Below are positions 1 to 8,636 of a DNA stretch of 64,000 nt, one piece after another. The first letter of the stretch is position 1. Each line of letters begins with the position of its first letter. Below the pieces are notes generated by a model. That model ran no database searches. It was not told where the DNA came from and was given only the letters and a program-made list of their open reading frames with translations. The stretch is from Pedobacter sp. KBS0701 (lineage in GTDB: Bacteria; Bacteroidota; Bacteroidia; Sphingobacteriales; Sphingobacteriaceae), in the NCBI RefSeq assembly GCF_005938645.2, contig NZ_CP042171.1, positions 5,704,001 through 5,768,000 of the forward strand, given 5' to 3'. The position numbers were made by a program, and so were the translations under genes.

Positions 1-394
1 CACCTGCGACAAAAGGTTTATCATTATTTAATCTATCCCACGGGCCATAATTGATATTAACAAAATCGCGTGTTTTTTCATCTTTAATGGTTGCGAGCAA
101 GCTATCTCTTTGCGGGTAGGCTTGTTTCCAATATAATTGATCCATAATTTCTGCTGCCTGAATTAATAAAGGCAAAATTTTACGGTCGTTAACACTTAAC
201 TCATTAATATTGGTGGTTAATTTTACCCTTTCGTAAATAGGCAGGCGTTGAGCAACATAATTGATCAGACTATCTTTTTGTACTACTATAGCTTTTTCAT
301 CCTTAGATTTATTATTGCCGGTACAAGACGATAAAGCGCCTACAGAGATGGCTACTGCAGATAAAAATAGGCCTGATTTGTATAAATTCTTCAT
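1..394 (-). CDS. M49-type (dipeptidyl peptidase III-like) lipoprotein, N-terminal part only
   Basis: On the minus strand an ATG at 394-392 opens a frame of 131 codons that runs off the left edge. The protein starts with a lipoprotein signal (hydrophobic stretch ending LSSC, Cys24), so it is probably anchored in an envelope membrane. The stretch ending NYGPWDRLNNDKPFVAG resembles the start of Bacteroidota zinc peptidases of family M49. The catalytic HExxxH-type motif lies outside the window, so activity cannot be judged. It is divergent from the amidase at 508. The family call rests on remembered similarity of this N-terminal region only. Confidence 0.7.
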   Translation of the reverse strand, partial: MKNLYKSGLFLSAVAISVGALSSCTGNNKSKDEKAIVVQKDSLINYVAQRLPIYERVKLTTNINELSVNDRKILPLLIQAAEIMDQLYWKQAYPQRDSLLATIKDEKTRDFVNINYGPWDRLNNDKPFVAG

Positions 395-446
395 ATTAAA
401 GTATATGGCCGCTAAATTAGTAAATTTTGAAAGCTTTGTATAAAGT

Positions 447-479
447 TTGATGCATTGGGCGAAGTTTAAGATAACTTTG
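447..479 (+). promoter_or_regulatory. Bacteroidota-type promoter for the amidase gene
   Basis: TTG at 447-449 and TAACTTTG at 472-479 are separated by 22 bases, matching the Bacteroidota TTG...TAnnTTTG pattern. The ATG at 508 lies about 28 bases downstream, a normal short leader. Confidence 0.55.
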
Positions 480-507
480 TAACTTCAACTTGCTAACAAT
501 TCATACC

Positions 508-1344
508 ATGTTATTTTCCAGGTCATCAAAATCATTATCTATTTTCGCCTTTTCCATTGTACTTATTCTATTTGCCTGCGGAAGCAGCAAATACGCCGCA
601 ACAGAAAAAATATATAAGGAAAAGGCAAAGGGTTTTTCGAAAATAATCAACACCACGCCACCAATTGGTCAACTTTACGATTCATTAGGACCAACAAACC
701 AGGAATGGATTGGTTCTGTAAATTTTGGGATACGTAAGCCAAATTTTGTGGTGATTCACCATACCGCTCAGGATAGTTTGGCACAAACTATAAAAACATT
801 TTTCTCAACTAAAGCAGGTACCAGTGCGCATTATGTGATTGGTCGCGATGGAAAAGTAGTGCACATGGTTAATGATTATTTACGTGCAAACCATGCTGGT
901 GTAAGTAAATGGGGAAAAGATACCGACCTGAATTCTTCATCAATTGGCATTGAACTGGATAATAACGGCTTAACAGATCCCTGGCCTGATGCTCAGATCA
1001 ACAGCTTGTTAAAGTTGTTGGTTACTTTAAAGAAAAATTACGGGATCCCTACTGCAAATTTTATCGGCCATGCTGATATTGCACCTAAACGTAAAAACGA
1101 TCCAAAAAACTTCCCCTGGAAAAAAATGGCCGATAAAGGTTTTGGTTATTGGTATGATGATGTGCTGAAAAACCCACCAGCAGATTTTAATACCGAAATG
1201 GCACTAAAGTATATCGGTTACGATACAAGCAATCTGCCAGCAGCAATTACCGCTTTCAAAATCCATTTTATCCAGAGTGATATTACGCCGACCTTAACAC
1301 CAGTAGATATATTGGTACTGTATAATGTATATACGAAGTATTAA
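508..1344 (+). CDS. N-acetylmuramoyl-L-alanine amidase (amidase_2/PGRP fold), lipoprotein
   Basis: Predicted to cut the bond between N-acetylmuramic acid and L-alanine in peptidoglycan. The frame can extend upstream to a TTG at 490, but the ATG at 508 gives a clean lipoprotein signal with LFAC and Cys24, and it sits at normal distance from the promoter at 447-479. Zinc-ligand candidates typical of the AmpD/PGRP family are visible: the first His of IHHT (about residue 84), His in FIGHADIAP (about 188) and Asp in RKNDP (about 198). The protein is 278 residues, with one catalytic domain and no obvious cell-wall-binding repeat. It stands alone, divergent from the M49 gene. Confidence 0.88.
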   Translation: MLFSRSSKSLSIFAFSIVLILFACGSSKYAATEKIYKEKAKGFSKIINTTPPIGQLYDSLGPTNQEWIGSVNFGIRKPNFVVIHHTAQDSLAQTIKTFFSTKAGTSAHYVIGRDGKVVHMVNDYLRANHAGVSKWGKDTDLNSSSIGIELDNNGLTDPWPDAQINSLLKLLVTLKKNYGIPTANFIGHADIAPKRKNDPKNFPWKKMADKGFGYWYDDVLKNPPADFNTEMALKYIGYDTSNLPAAITAFKIHFIQSDITPTLTPVDILVLYNVYTKY

Positions 1345-1612
1345 AAGATGGACAATGTAAGAGGGATGATGGAATGAGATTAAAAATCAGAAATGCGGAG
1401 GTCTGAGATTTAGGAGCAAAATAACCTGTTAGGCCTACATTATGCCACTTCTTTGCTATTAATGATGGAAAAAATAATGGAAGATGTAAAATGGATGATG
1501 GGATTATCTAGCGCATAAGTCACCAATGACTAATGAACCAGTGAGCTAATAAAAAAGCACAGACAAATCACATTAATCTGTGTTCATCTGTGCCTATCTG
1601 TGGTAAAAAAGC
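1345..1612. repeat. Intergenic word-repeat stretch with three 10-bp-spaced ATCTGTG copies
   Basis: The gap between the convergent amidase and glnS genes has no credible gene. It is made of short repeated words: GATGATGG/GGATGATG variants, AATGACTAATGAACCA, and at 1576, 1586 and 1596 three copies of ATCTGTG at an exact 10-bp period. GCACAGA at 1558-1564 and TCTGTGC at 1587-1593 form a possible stem. Similar words recur elsewhere in this window. Confidence 0.6.
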
Positions 1613-1618
1613 AAAAAA

Positions 1619-3274
1619 CTAGTTTGGCTTCTTAAATGTATCTTTAAGTGTTACTGTTCTATTGAAAACCAATTTATCGGCTGTAGAATCTTTATCTAAA
1701 CAGAAATAACCTTTACGGATAAACTGATAACGGCCATCTAAATCTGCATCAGCTAATGCCGGCTCTATATAAGCATTAGGCAATACCGTTAAACTTTCAG
1801 GATTTAAATAATCTTTAAAGTCGCCTTCTTCTGCATCTGGTGTTTCTGAAGTAAATAAGCGATCATATAAACGGATTTCAGCAGTTTTGGCATGTGGAGC
1901 ACTTACCCAATGGATGGTTCCTTTAACATTTACGCCGCTGGTGTCGTTTCCACTTTTCGATTCGGGAATGTAAGTACAACGGATTTCAGTAACATTTCCG
2001 TTTTCATCTTTCACAAAATCTTCGCATTTAACAATATAGGCGAACTTTAAGCGAACCATTGCACCAGGAGCCAGGCGGAACCATTTTTTTGCCGGCACTT
2101 CCATAAAATCTTCACGTTCTATCCATAGTTCATTGCTAAAAGGGATCACACGCGTGCCACCACCATCTTCAGCCTCAGGATTATTTTCGCCGATTAAATC
2201 TTCAGTTCCTTTTTCGTAATTCGTAATCACCAGTTTAATCGGATCTAAAACCGCCATTACCCGGTTAGCCGTTTTGTTTAAATCTTCGCGGATACAAAAT
2301 TCCAATAAACTTAGCTCAATTAAGTTTTCGCGTTTGGCAATGCCAATACGTTCGCAAAACTCGCGGATGCTCTTTGGTGTAAAGCCTCTTCTGCGCAAAC
2401 CACTAATGGTAGGCATGCGCGGATCGTCCCATCCATTTACTAAGTTTTCGTTAACCAGTTGAAGAAGCTTGCGTTTACTCATTACCGTGCTGGTAAGATT
2501 TAAGCGGGCAAATTCATATTGCTTAGAAGGGAAAATCTCTAATTTTTCGATAAACCAATCGTACAGTTCACGGTGTGAAACATATTCCAGTGTACAGATA
2601 GAGTGCGTAATGTTTTCGATACTGTCACTTTGTCCATGAGCAAAGTCGTACATTGGATAAATGCACCATTTGTTGCCTGTACGGTGATGTTCTGCGTGTT
2701 TGATACGATAGATAATCGGATCGCGCATTAACATATTCGGACTGGCCATATCTATTTTTGCTCTCAAAATATAAGCGCCATCGGGAAATTCGCCATTTTT
2801 CATTTTCGTAAAAATGTCTAAATTTTCTTCAATGCTGCGGTTACGATATGGGCTGTCCTGTCCTGGTTCAGTTGGTGTACCTTTTAAGGCCGCAATTTCA
2901 TCTGCAGCGCTCTCATCAACATAAGCCAAACCTTTTTCGATCAGCTTAAGGGCAAAACCATATAACTCATCAAAATAATCTGAGGCATATAATTCATTTT
3001 TCCAGTTAAAACCCAACCACCTGATATCTTCCTGCTGACTGTTTACATATTCTGTTTTTTCTGTAACCGGATTGGTATCGTCAAAACGCAGATTGGTATA
3101 GCCGCCGTATTTTTGTGTTAGTCCGAAATTTAAGCATATTGCTTTCGCGTGGCCAATGTGTAAATAACCATTAGGTTCAGGCGGAAAACGCGTAACCAAA
3201 GTTTCATACTTACCACTATTTAAGTCGTTCTCAACAATTTCTTCAATAAAGTTCAATGACTTCTCTTCACTCAT
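1619..3274 (-). CDS. glnS: Glutamine--tRNA ligase
   Basis: Charges tRNA-Gln with glutamine in the cytoplasm. At 551 residues it has normal GlnRS length. The class I signatures are present: HIGH within YLHIGHAKA near residue 40 and MSKRK near residue 265 (KMSKS equivalent). The N-terminal part contains [20 protein letters not shown], diagnostic of GlnRS over GluRS, and the C-terminal beta-barrel anticodon-binding region is complete ([16 protein letters not shown]). Monocistronic as far as visible, with a TACATTTG -7 box upstream. Confidence 0.97.
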   Translation of the reverse strand: MSEEKSLNFIEEIVENDLNSGKYETLVTRFPPEPNGYLHIGHAKAICLNFGLTQKYGGYTNLRFDDTNPVTEKTEYVNSQQEDIRWLGFNWKNELYASDYFDELYGFALKLIEKGLAYVDESAADEIAALKGTPTEPGQDSPYRNRSIEENLDIFTKMKNGEFPDGAYILRAKIDMASPNMLMRDPIIYRIKHAEHHRTGNKWCIYPMYDFAHGQSDSIENITHSICTLEYVSHRELYDWFIEKLEIFPSKQYEFARLNLTSTVMSKRKLLQLVNENLVNGWDDPRMPTISGLRRRGFTPKSIREFCERIGIAKRENLIELSLLEFCIREDLNKTANRVMAVLDPIKLVITNYEKGTEDLIGENNPEAEDGGGTRVIPFSNELWIEREDFMEVPAKKWFRLAPGAMVRLKFAYIVKCEDFVKDENGNVTEIRCTYIPESKSGNDTSGVNVKGTIHWVSAPHAKTAEIRLYDRLFTSETPDAEEGDFKDYLNPESLTVLPNAYIEPALADADLDGRYQFIRKGYFCLDKDSTADKLVFNRTVTLKDTFKKPN

Positions 3275-3296
3275 AAAAACCTGTAAATTAGGAATG

Positions 3297-3304
3297 CAAA
3301 TGTA
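3297..3304 (-). promoter_or_regulatory. Candidate -7 box (TACATTTG) for glnS
   Basis: On the minus strand TACATTTG matches TAnnTTTG exactly, 22 bases upstream of the glnS ATG. No TTG occurs at the expected upstream spacing, so the call rests on the -7 element alone. Confidence 0.4.
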
Positions 3305-3387
3305 AAAAGATTAGTCCAATTCTACTTGTTTTAGTTAATGATTAATTTGAGGACCAAAATTGATACATTTACATCAACTTAATATGA

Positions 3388-3810
3388 ATGATGAGCAAAG
3401 TATTAAATCGGCCTATCCGCGTTTTAGTAGCTAAAGTTGGATTGGATGGCCATGACAGAGGGGCCAAAGTAATCGCAACATCCTTAAGAGATGCCGGCAT
3501 GGAAGTAATTTATACCGGCCTGCGCCAAACACCGGAAATGGTGGTGAATACAGCGCTTCAGGAGGATGTTGATGCCATTGGAATTTCTATTCTATCTGGG
3601 GCACATATGACAGTTTTTCCAAAGATTATTCATTTTATGAAAGAAAAACAGTTAGATGATGTGTTGTTAACCGGAGGGGGGATTATCCCTGAAGCAGATC
3701 GGTTGAAACTGGCAGATATGGGTGTTGGGGAGCTGTTTCCTCCAGGTACCACAATGGCCAGTATTGTACAATATATTCAGGATTGGGTAACAGAAAACAG
3801 AAATTTTTAA
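3388..3810 (+). CDS. Stand-alone cobalamin-binding domain of methylmalonyl-CoA mutase type
   Basis: A 140-residue protein consisting only of the Rossmann-like B12-binding domain found at the C terminus of methylmalonyl-CoA mutase. The hallmark DGHDRG (DxHxxG) near residues 21-26 provides the lower axial histidine, followed by SILSGAHM and TGGGIIP, the usual other B12-contact loops. The catalytic TIM-barrel subunit is not in this window. Two Met codons at 3388 and 3391 are both possible starts. Only 3 bases separate it from the crotonase gene at 3814, so the two are probably cotranscribed. It could serve a mutase encoded elsewhere, such as an isobutyryl-CoA or methylmalonyl-CoA type enzyme. 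Confidence 0.88.
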   Translation: MMSKVLNRPIRVLVAKVGLDGHDRGAKVIATSLRDAGMEVIYTGLRQTPEMVVNTALQEDVDAIGISILSGAHMTVFPKIIHFMKEKQLDDVLLTGGGIIPEADRLKLADMGVGELFPPGTTMASIVQYIQDWVTENRNF

Positions 3811-3813
3811 GCT

Positions 3814-4593
3814 ATGGCATATCAAAATTTAATCTCAGAAATAAAAGAAAACATTTTATACGTGACCATCAATCGCGAAAAGGCGCTAAATGCTTTAAAT
3901 AAAGATACTTTGGCAGAACTTGCGGATGTAATTGCTTATGCAGGTAAAACCGACCAGGTAAGAGGTGTTATTTTAACCGGAGCAGGTGAGAAGGCCTTTG
4001 TTGCAGGAGCTGATATTAAAGAGTTTTCTGATTATAGCGGCAAACAGGGAGAAGATTTAGCAAAACTTGGTCACGATCAGGTTTTTAATGCTATTGAAAA
4101 TTCCTCAAAGCCATTTATTGCAGCAATCAACGGATTTGCTTTGGGTGGAGGACTGGAGTTGGCTATGGCCTGCCATATACGCATTGCATCTGATCATGCT
4201 AAATTAGGTTTACCTGAAGTTACTTTAGGGTTGATTCCTGGTTATGGGGGTACCCAGCGCCTCACCCAATTGGTTGGAAAAGGTAAAGCAATAGAAATGA
4301 TTACGACAGCAAATATGATCACGGCTTCATTGGCAGAAAAAATAGGCCTTGTAAATTATGTTGTTCCGCAGCCTGATCTGATTAGTAAGGCTGAAGAAAT
4401 ACTGAATGCGATTAAGCAACGTGCACCGCTGGCCATTTCGGCTGCAATAAAGGCTGTAATAGCAGCCGTAAATGACAACAATGGCTACGCTACCGAAATT
4501 GAAGAATTTGGTAAATGTTTTGAAACAGCCGATTTTAAGGAAGGCGTAACAGCGTTTGTTGAAAAGAGAAAAGCAAATTTTTCTGGAAAGTAG
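3814..4593 (+). CDS. Enoyl-CoA hydratase/isomerase (crotonase family)
   Basis: A 259-residue crotonase-fold enzyme of usual length. The two oxyanion-hole regions are present: AFVAGADIKEF near residues 64-74 and NGFALGGGLELAMACHIRIA near 105-125. The acidic residues expected of a hydratase lie in LGLPEVTLGLIPGYGGTQRL. Likely role is hydration of a trans-2-enoyl-CoA in fatty-acid or branched-chain amino-acid degradation. Its pairing with a B12-binding mutase domain suggests a short acyl-CoA route, but the substrate cannot be read from sequence. Confidence 0.93.
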   Translation: MAYQNLISEIKENILYVTINREKALNALNKDTLAELADVIAYAGKTDQVRGVILTGAGEKAFVAGADIKEFSDYSGKQGEDLAKLGHDQVFNAIENSSKPFIAAINGFALGGGLELAMACHIRIASDHAKLGLPEVTLGLIPGYGGTQRLTQLVGKGKAIEMITTANMITASLAEKIGLVNYVVPQPDLISKAEEILNAIKQRAPLAISAAIKAVIAAVNDNNGYATEIEEFGKCFETADFKEGVTAFVEKRKANFSGK

Positions 4594-4741
4594 TACTGAT
4601 GTAGTATTAATTTTACTTTTTGCATCACAAAAATGTTGCAAAAGCTTTTCAATGCAAATTTTTTTGAGTAATTTGTTATTTAATTATTAACCCTTGTGCA
4701 TTTATCGCCGCATATGGGTTTTTATAATAATAACGCTGCTC

Positions 4742-6157
4742 ATGAAAAAGATACTCATTGTTGACGATGAAATTAGCCTAGGCTTATTGCTTTCCAAATT
4801 TTTAACTAAAAAAGGATTTCAGGTTTCGAATGTAGCAACAGGTAAAAAGGCTTTACAAGCCCTTGAAAAAGAGCATTTCGATTTGGTATTGTGTGATTAT
4901 CGCTTGGATGATACAGATGGAAAAGAGATTTTAATCCACATTAGGGAGAACTATTCAAAAACAGGTGTGATTATTATTACAGGTTACTCGGATATTAAAC
5001 TTGCAGTAGAATTGATAAAACTTGGGGCTTACGATTATATTGTGAAGCCGCTCTACCCGGATGAAATTTTAAATACCATAAATAAAGCCCTGGAAACCCA
5101 GGGAGTACTAAAATCTCCTGAAAACTTTGAAAGTATTAGTGGCAATGTCATTTCAGATGTTTTAAATTGCCCCGAATATATAAATGGGGAGAGTGAGAGT
5201 TCTGCTTTGTTATTAAAACAAATCCAGCTCATTGCAAAAACAGGGTATACCGTTATTTTAACGGGGAAAAGTGGGACTGGGAAAGAATGCGTTGCTAAAA
5301 CCATTCACCTAAATAGTTCGCGTAGCGAAAAGCCTTTCATCGCTATGGATTGTGGCTCTTTAACTAAAGATTTAGCCGCCAGTGAATTTTTTGGACACGA
5401 GAAGGGAGCATTTACCGGAGCAGCTTTTACTAAAATTGGTCACTTTGAGCAGGCTAACGGTGGTACGTTATTTCTTGATGAAATCGGTAATTTGTCGTAT
5501 GAGATCCAGGCAACTTTACTAAGGGCTGTTCAGGAGCGGAAAATAAAGCGTATTGGAAGTACAAAGGAAATTGAGCTGGATGTGCGGCTTATTGTAGCTA
5601 CAAATGAAAATTTAAAAGAAGCGATTTTAAAGGGTGCATTCAGGGAAGATTTATACCACCGCTTTAATGAATTTTCTATACATGTTCCTTCATTAAAACA
5701 CCGGGATAATGATATCCTTATTTTTGCCGGGCACTTTCTGGCCACAGTAAACAAAGAACTGAATAAGAATATTAAAGGCTTTTCTGATGAAGTGAAGAGA
5801 TGCTTATTAGCATACAATTGGCCGGGTAATGTACGCGAGCTGAAGAATGTAATCAGGCGTATTGCTTTATTAACTGATGGTGATTGGATAGAAACTCATG
5901 TTTTACCGTTTGAGCTTGGAAGGACTGATTATGCTAAAACACCGTTCGGAAAAAAAGCGCCTTTTTTGCCACTAATATTAAATCATGATCAATCAGTTAG
6001 TTTACGAAATGCTGCCAAAGAAGCTGAATATTCCGCTATTTTAGAAGTGCTGAAAGCGGTTAATTTTAATAAAACCAAGGCTGCAAAAATCTTAAATATC
6101 GACAGAAAAACATTGTACAATAAAATTAAATTTATTGACGTTGGTGATGGACAATAA
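4742..6157 (+). CDS. Sigma-54-dependent response regulator (NtrC family)
   Basis: Cytoplasmic transcription activator with three domains. The receiver domain spans about residues 1-120 with acidic pocket VDDE and phospho-acceptor Asp52 in LCDYRL. The AAA+ domain has Walker A GKSGTGKE, the sigma-54 contact motif GAFTGA and Walker B GGTLFLDEIG. The C-terminal Fis-type helix-turn-helix ends KTKAAKILNIDRKTLYNKI. The frame is open back to a TTG at 4694, but ATG 4742 begins exactly at the receiver domain (MKKILIVDDE). No cognate histidine kinase is adjacent. The AI-2E family gene follows 64 bases downstream. Confidence 0.95.
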   Translation: MKKILIVDDEISLGLLLSKFLTKKGFQVSNVATGKKALQALEKEHFDLVLCDYRLDDTDGKEILIHIRENYSKTGVIIITGYSDIKLAVELIKLGAYDYIVKPLYPDEILNTINKALETQGVLKSPENFESISGNVISDVLNCPEYINGESESSALLLKQIQLIAKTGYTVILTGKSGTGKECVAKTIHLNSSRSEKPFIAMDCGSLTKDLAASEFFGHEKGAFTGAAFTKIGHFEQANGGTLFLDEIGNLSYEIQATLLRAVQERKIKRIGSTKEIELDVRLIVATNENLKEAILKGAFREDLYHRFNEFSIHVPSLKHRDNDILIFAGHFLATVNKELNKNIKGFSDEVKRCLLAYNWPGNVRELKNVIRRIALLTDGDWIETHVLPFELGRTDYAKTPFGKKAPFLPLILNHDQSVSLRNAAKEAEYSAILEVLKAVNFNKTKAAKILNIDRKTLYNKIKFIDVGDGQ

Positions 6158-6221
6158 ATTTTAAATAAGGAAAACAAAATCAGCCATTTTAGCATTTAAA
6201 GATTAATCCTATTATCTAAAA

Positions 6222-7271
6222 ATGTCAGTATTCTCTTATAAACAACGCAATAACATTAACCTGGTTATTATTATTGCGCTTGGGGTGTTAATTGCATATT
6301 CCTTGCAAAGTATTTTTAGCGCCATTTTAAGTACTTTGGTACTTTATACGATAATGCGGCCAGCCTATATCTATTTAGCAGAAAATAATGGCTGGAACAG
6401 AAGAGTAGCCGCTATTTTCCTTATTGCCATCTCTATCATCCTTATTGTAATGCCTTTTTATGCATTAAGTAGTATGGTTATTAGCAAAATTTCGGAACTG
6501 AGGAACAATGAGGTTTTTTTCAGGAACTTACTGGTTAAATTACAGCACCTCATTCCATTTAAAATCAACCAGGATCTGATTCAGGAAGGATTAAACCGTT
6601 TAGGGAATTGGGCCACTCAGCTTTTTCCGTCTTTAATATCAAGTGCAGTAAATATTGTATTAAGCTTACTGGTGATGTACTTTTTACTCTACTTTATGTT
6701 AATAGAGCGCGAAAGATTCGAATTTTCATTGATTAAATATGCGCCATTCAGGGAGCAGAATGCCCTTCGTTTTGGCGATGAAATGAGAAATACCACTTAT
6801 GCAAATGTATTGGGACAAGGCCTGATCTGCCTCGTTCAAGGTTCGCTCGTGGGACTCTCTTTTTATGTATTGGGTTATAAAGACCCGGTGTTTTGGGGGG
6901 TAATTACAACATTTATTTCTTTTGTTCCTGTTTTAGGTCCTCCTGTTGTCTTTGTTCCTGCTGCGATATTGCAGATTGCAAACGGAAATAATTTTGCTGG
7001 CTGGGCCATGCTTATTTTTGGTTTTGTAGTCATTATCAATATCGATAATGTGCTCAGGTTTATCATCGCAAAAAAAGTTGGCAATATTCATCCCATAATT
7101 ACAGTAATTGGCGTAATTATTGGTATCCCTTTATTCGGAATATTGGGCCTTGTATTTGGTCCGCTGCTGTTATCTTATTTTATATTGCTGGTTAAGATTT
7201 ACGAAACCAGTACACTTGCATCAGAAAGATTGGAAAGAATTAAAACAAATGATGAGCATAGTGAGTTATAA
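6222..7271 (+). CDS. AI-2E family transporter (PerM/YdiK-like membrane protein)
   Basis: A 349-residue polytopic membrane protein. Two N-terminal hydrophobic pairs (about residues 15-45 and 60-90) are followed by a soluble amphipathic stretch (about 95-150), then further membrane segments. The conserved Pro/Gly region near FVPVLGPPVVFVPAAIL and the C-terminal GIIIGIPLFGILGLVFGPLL-type segment are typical of the family. Some members export autoinducer-2 and others are Na+/H+ antiporters, so the substrate is unknown. Transcribed in the same direction as the regulator upstream and the envelope operon downstream. Confidence 0.88.
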   Translation: MSVFSYKQRNNINLVIIIALGVLIAYSLQSIFSAILSTLVLYTIMRPAYIYLAENNGWNRRVAAIFLIAISIILIVMPFYALSSMVISKISELRNNEVFFRNLLVKLQHLIPFKINQDLIQEGLNRLGNWATQLFPSLISSAVNIVLSLLVMYFLLYFMLIERERFEFSLIKYAPFREQNALRFGDEMRNTTYANVLGQGLICLVQGSLVGLSFYVLGYKDPVFWGVITTFISFVPVLGPPVVFVPAAILQIANGNNFAGWAMLIFGFVVIINIDNVLRFIIAKKVGNIHPIITVIGVIIGIPLFGILGLVFGPLLLSYFILLVKIYETSTLASERLERIKTNDEHSEL

Positions 7272-7342
7272 TATAACTTAACAACAAATAATGTAGTAAT
7301 TTTATATTGTACATAATTGTTAACCCTTAAAATAAATTGATT

Positions 7343-7609
7343 ATGAATGATAACTCAAAAGTTGTAGTTGCGCTTTTAGCAGGATTAGCTGCAGGTGCAG
7401 CGCTAGGAATTTTGTTCGCACCAGATAAAGGTGATGAAACCCGTGATAAACTAAGCCAATCGTTAAAAGATCTGGGCGATTCTATCAAAGATAAAGCTGC
7501 AGATGAGATTAATAATCTGGCTAGCCTGAAAGATAAAGTTGTAAGCTCGATTAAAACCAAATTGAGAAGCGTAGAAGAAGAATATAGCGACGACGTAGAG
7601 CACGCCTAA
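7343..7609 (+). CDS. YtxH domain protein (small envelope protein)
   Basis: An 88-residue protein with an N-terminal glycine/alanine-rich hydrophobic segment containing AGLAAGAALGILFAPDKG, the YtxH signature, followed by a charged helical tail likely to form a coiled coil. ATG 7343 is preferred over the in-frame TTG 7337. YtxH proteins are linked to envelope stress and desiccation in other bacteria; the molecular role is unknown. It starts a compact group with the holin-like protein (53-base gap) and the 8026 gene. Confidence 0.82.
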   Translation: MNDNSKVVVALLAGLAAGAALGILFAPDKGDETRDKLSQSLKDLGDSIKDKAADEINNLASLKDKVVSSIKTKLRSVEEEYSDDVEHA

Positions 7610-7661
7610 TAAATAAATATTGCATGGCCGGGTATTGGTCCGGCTAAATCTCATCTGAATT

Positions 7662-8039
7662 ATGCAGGAGAATAAAGATAAAAGTGTTGAAGATCTTGTA
7701 GACGATGCCAAGGGTTTTTTAGAGGCCAGGGTAGAGTATACCAGGCTTTATATTGTAGAAAAAGCATCGAAAATTTTTGCCGATCTGGTAACTAGTACTG
7801 CAGTTATAGTTTGCTTTATTTTAGCCTTTTTGTTTGGCTCTGTAACTTTGGCGCTGTATGTATCAGACCTTTTAGGCAGTTATGCAGGAGGCTTTGGCTG
7901 TGTTTCCTTGTTCTATATTTTACTGGCGATAATTGTTTATTTGACCAAAGACAAATACATTGAAAAAGCAATTATCAATGTAGCAATTAGAAAATACTTT
8001 GATAAACTTGCAGATAAGGAGGAAGATGAGAAGCTATAA
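7662..8039 (+). CDS. Phage-holin-family (Holin-X type) inner-membrane protein
   Basis: A 125-residue protein with two strong hydrophobic segments (about residues 42-62 and 70-92) between charged ends, matching the holin superfamily III/Holin-X pattern common in chromosomes outside prophages. There are no phage genes nearby, so it is best read as an envelope protein acting with the YtxH neighbour rather than a lysis protein. Its last 14 bases overlap the ATG of the next gene, indicating translational coupling. Confidence 0.72.
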   Translation: MQENKDKSVEDLVDDAKGFLEARVEYTRLYIVEKASKIFADLVTSTAVIVCFILAFLFGSVTLALYVSDLLGSYAGGFGCVSLFYILLAIIVYLTKDKYIEKAIINVAIRKYFDKLADKEEDEKL

Positions 8040-8463
8040 AGACATCCGAAACTTAGAAGACCTGCAGGCTAGAAAATTAGAACTTAAGGTTGAATATACG
8101 CTTAAGCAGAATATGCTTAAATCGGATACAAAAACTTTCTTTAAGCAGTTTACGCTTGGTGCGTTGATTAAGCGTTATGCCACCCCTAATAATCTGTTCA
8201 AAGCAGACGAAAAATTAAATATCAGTGGTACGGCAATGTCATTGCTTTTGCCGATGGTGATGAATAAAACCATTTTCAGAGGTGCCGGGTTTTTAACTAA
8301 AGCGGCTGTGGGATTGATTTCAGGAAAAGTAGGTAAATCATTAGATGCAGAACACTTGTCAGCCATTTTTAACTCGGTTAAAGGTTGGTTTGGCAAAAAG
8401 AAAGAAAAAAAGGACAAAAAGTTTATCGATTATGGTATCCCGCCAGATAGTGAAACGTATTAG
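8026..8463 (+). CDS. Uncharacterised protein of the YtxH/holin operon
   Basis: A 145-residue basic protein (MRSYKDIRNLEDLQARKLEL...) with no signal peptide. A charged helical N-terminal part is followed by a weakly hydrophobic centre (MSLLLPMVMNKTIFRGAG) and a lysine-rich stretch KKKEKKDKK near the C terminus. ATG 8026 overlaps the previous stop region by 14 bases; an upstream TTG (7999) lies inside that gene and is unlikely. I do not recognise a domain. Conserved position beside YtxH and holin-like genes suggests an envelope-associated partner. Confidence 0.7.
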   Translation: MRSYKDIRNLEDLQARKLELKVEYTLKQNMLKSDTKTFFKQFTLGALIKRYATPNNLFKADEKLNISGTAMSLLLPMVMNKTIFRGAGFLTKAAVGLISGKVGKSLDAEHLSAIFNSVKGWFGKKKEKKDKKFIDYGIPPDSETY

Positions 8464-8507
8464 TTTAATGATTCATTAGTGAGCGAAAACACAAAAATGA
8501 ACTTTAA

Positions 8508-8545
8508 AAATAAGCCTCAGAGTTTTTACATTCTGAGGCTTATTT
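8508..8545. terminator. Bidirectional hairpin terminator
   Basis: A perfect 14-bp stem (8508-8521 with 8532-8545, core AAGCCTCAGA/TCTGAGGCTT) with a 10-base loop lies between convergent genes. A/T runs on both sides suit termination of the envelope operon and possibly of aspS. Confidence 0.75.
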
Positions 8546-8636
8546 ATGCGTTTCGTCACCCTGGATTTATTTCAGGGTCTTCTTAAAAGATGTTGAAATA
8601 AATACAATAGTTATCGGATCAGCATGATGGATTTGG

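Noticed and set aside
7662-8039. Prophage remnant because of the holin-like genes here and at 44817
   Set aside because: No other phage genes nearby; both families are common chromosomal membrane proteins.
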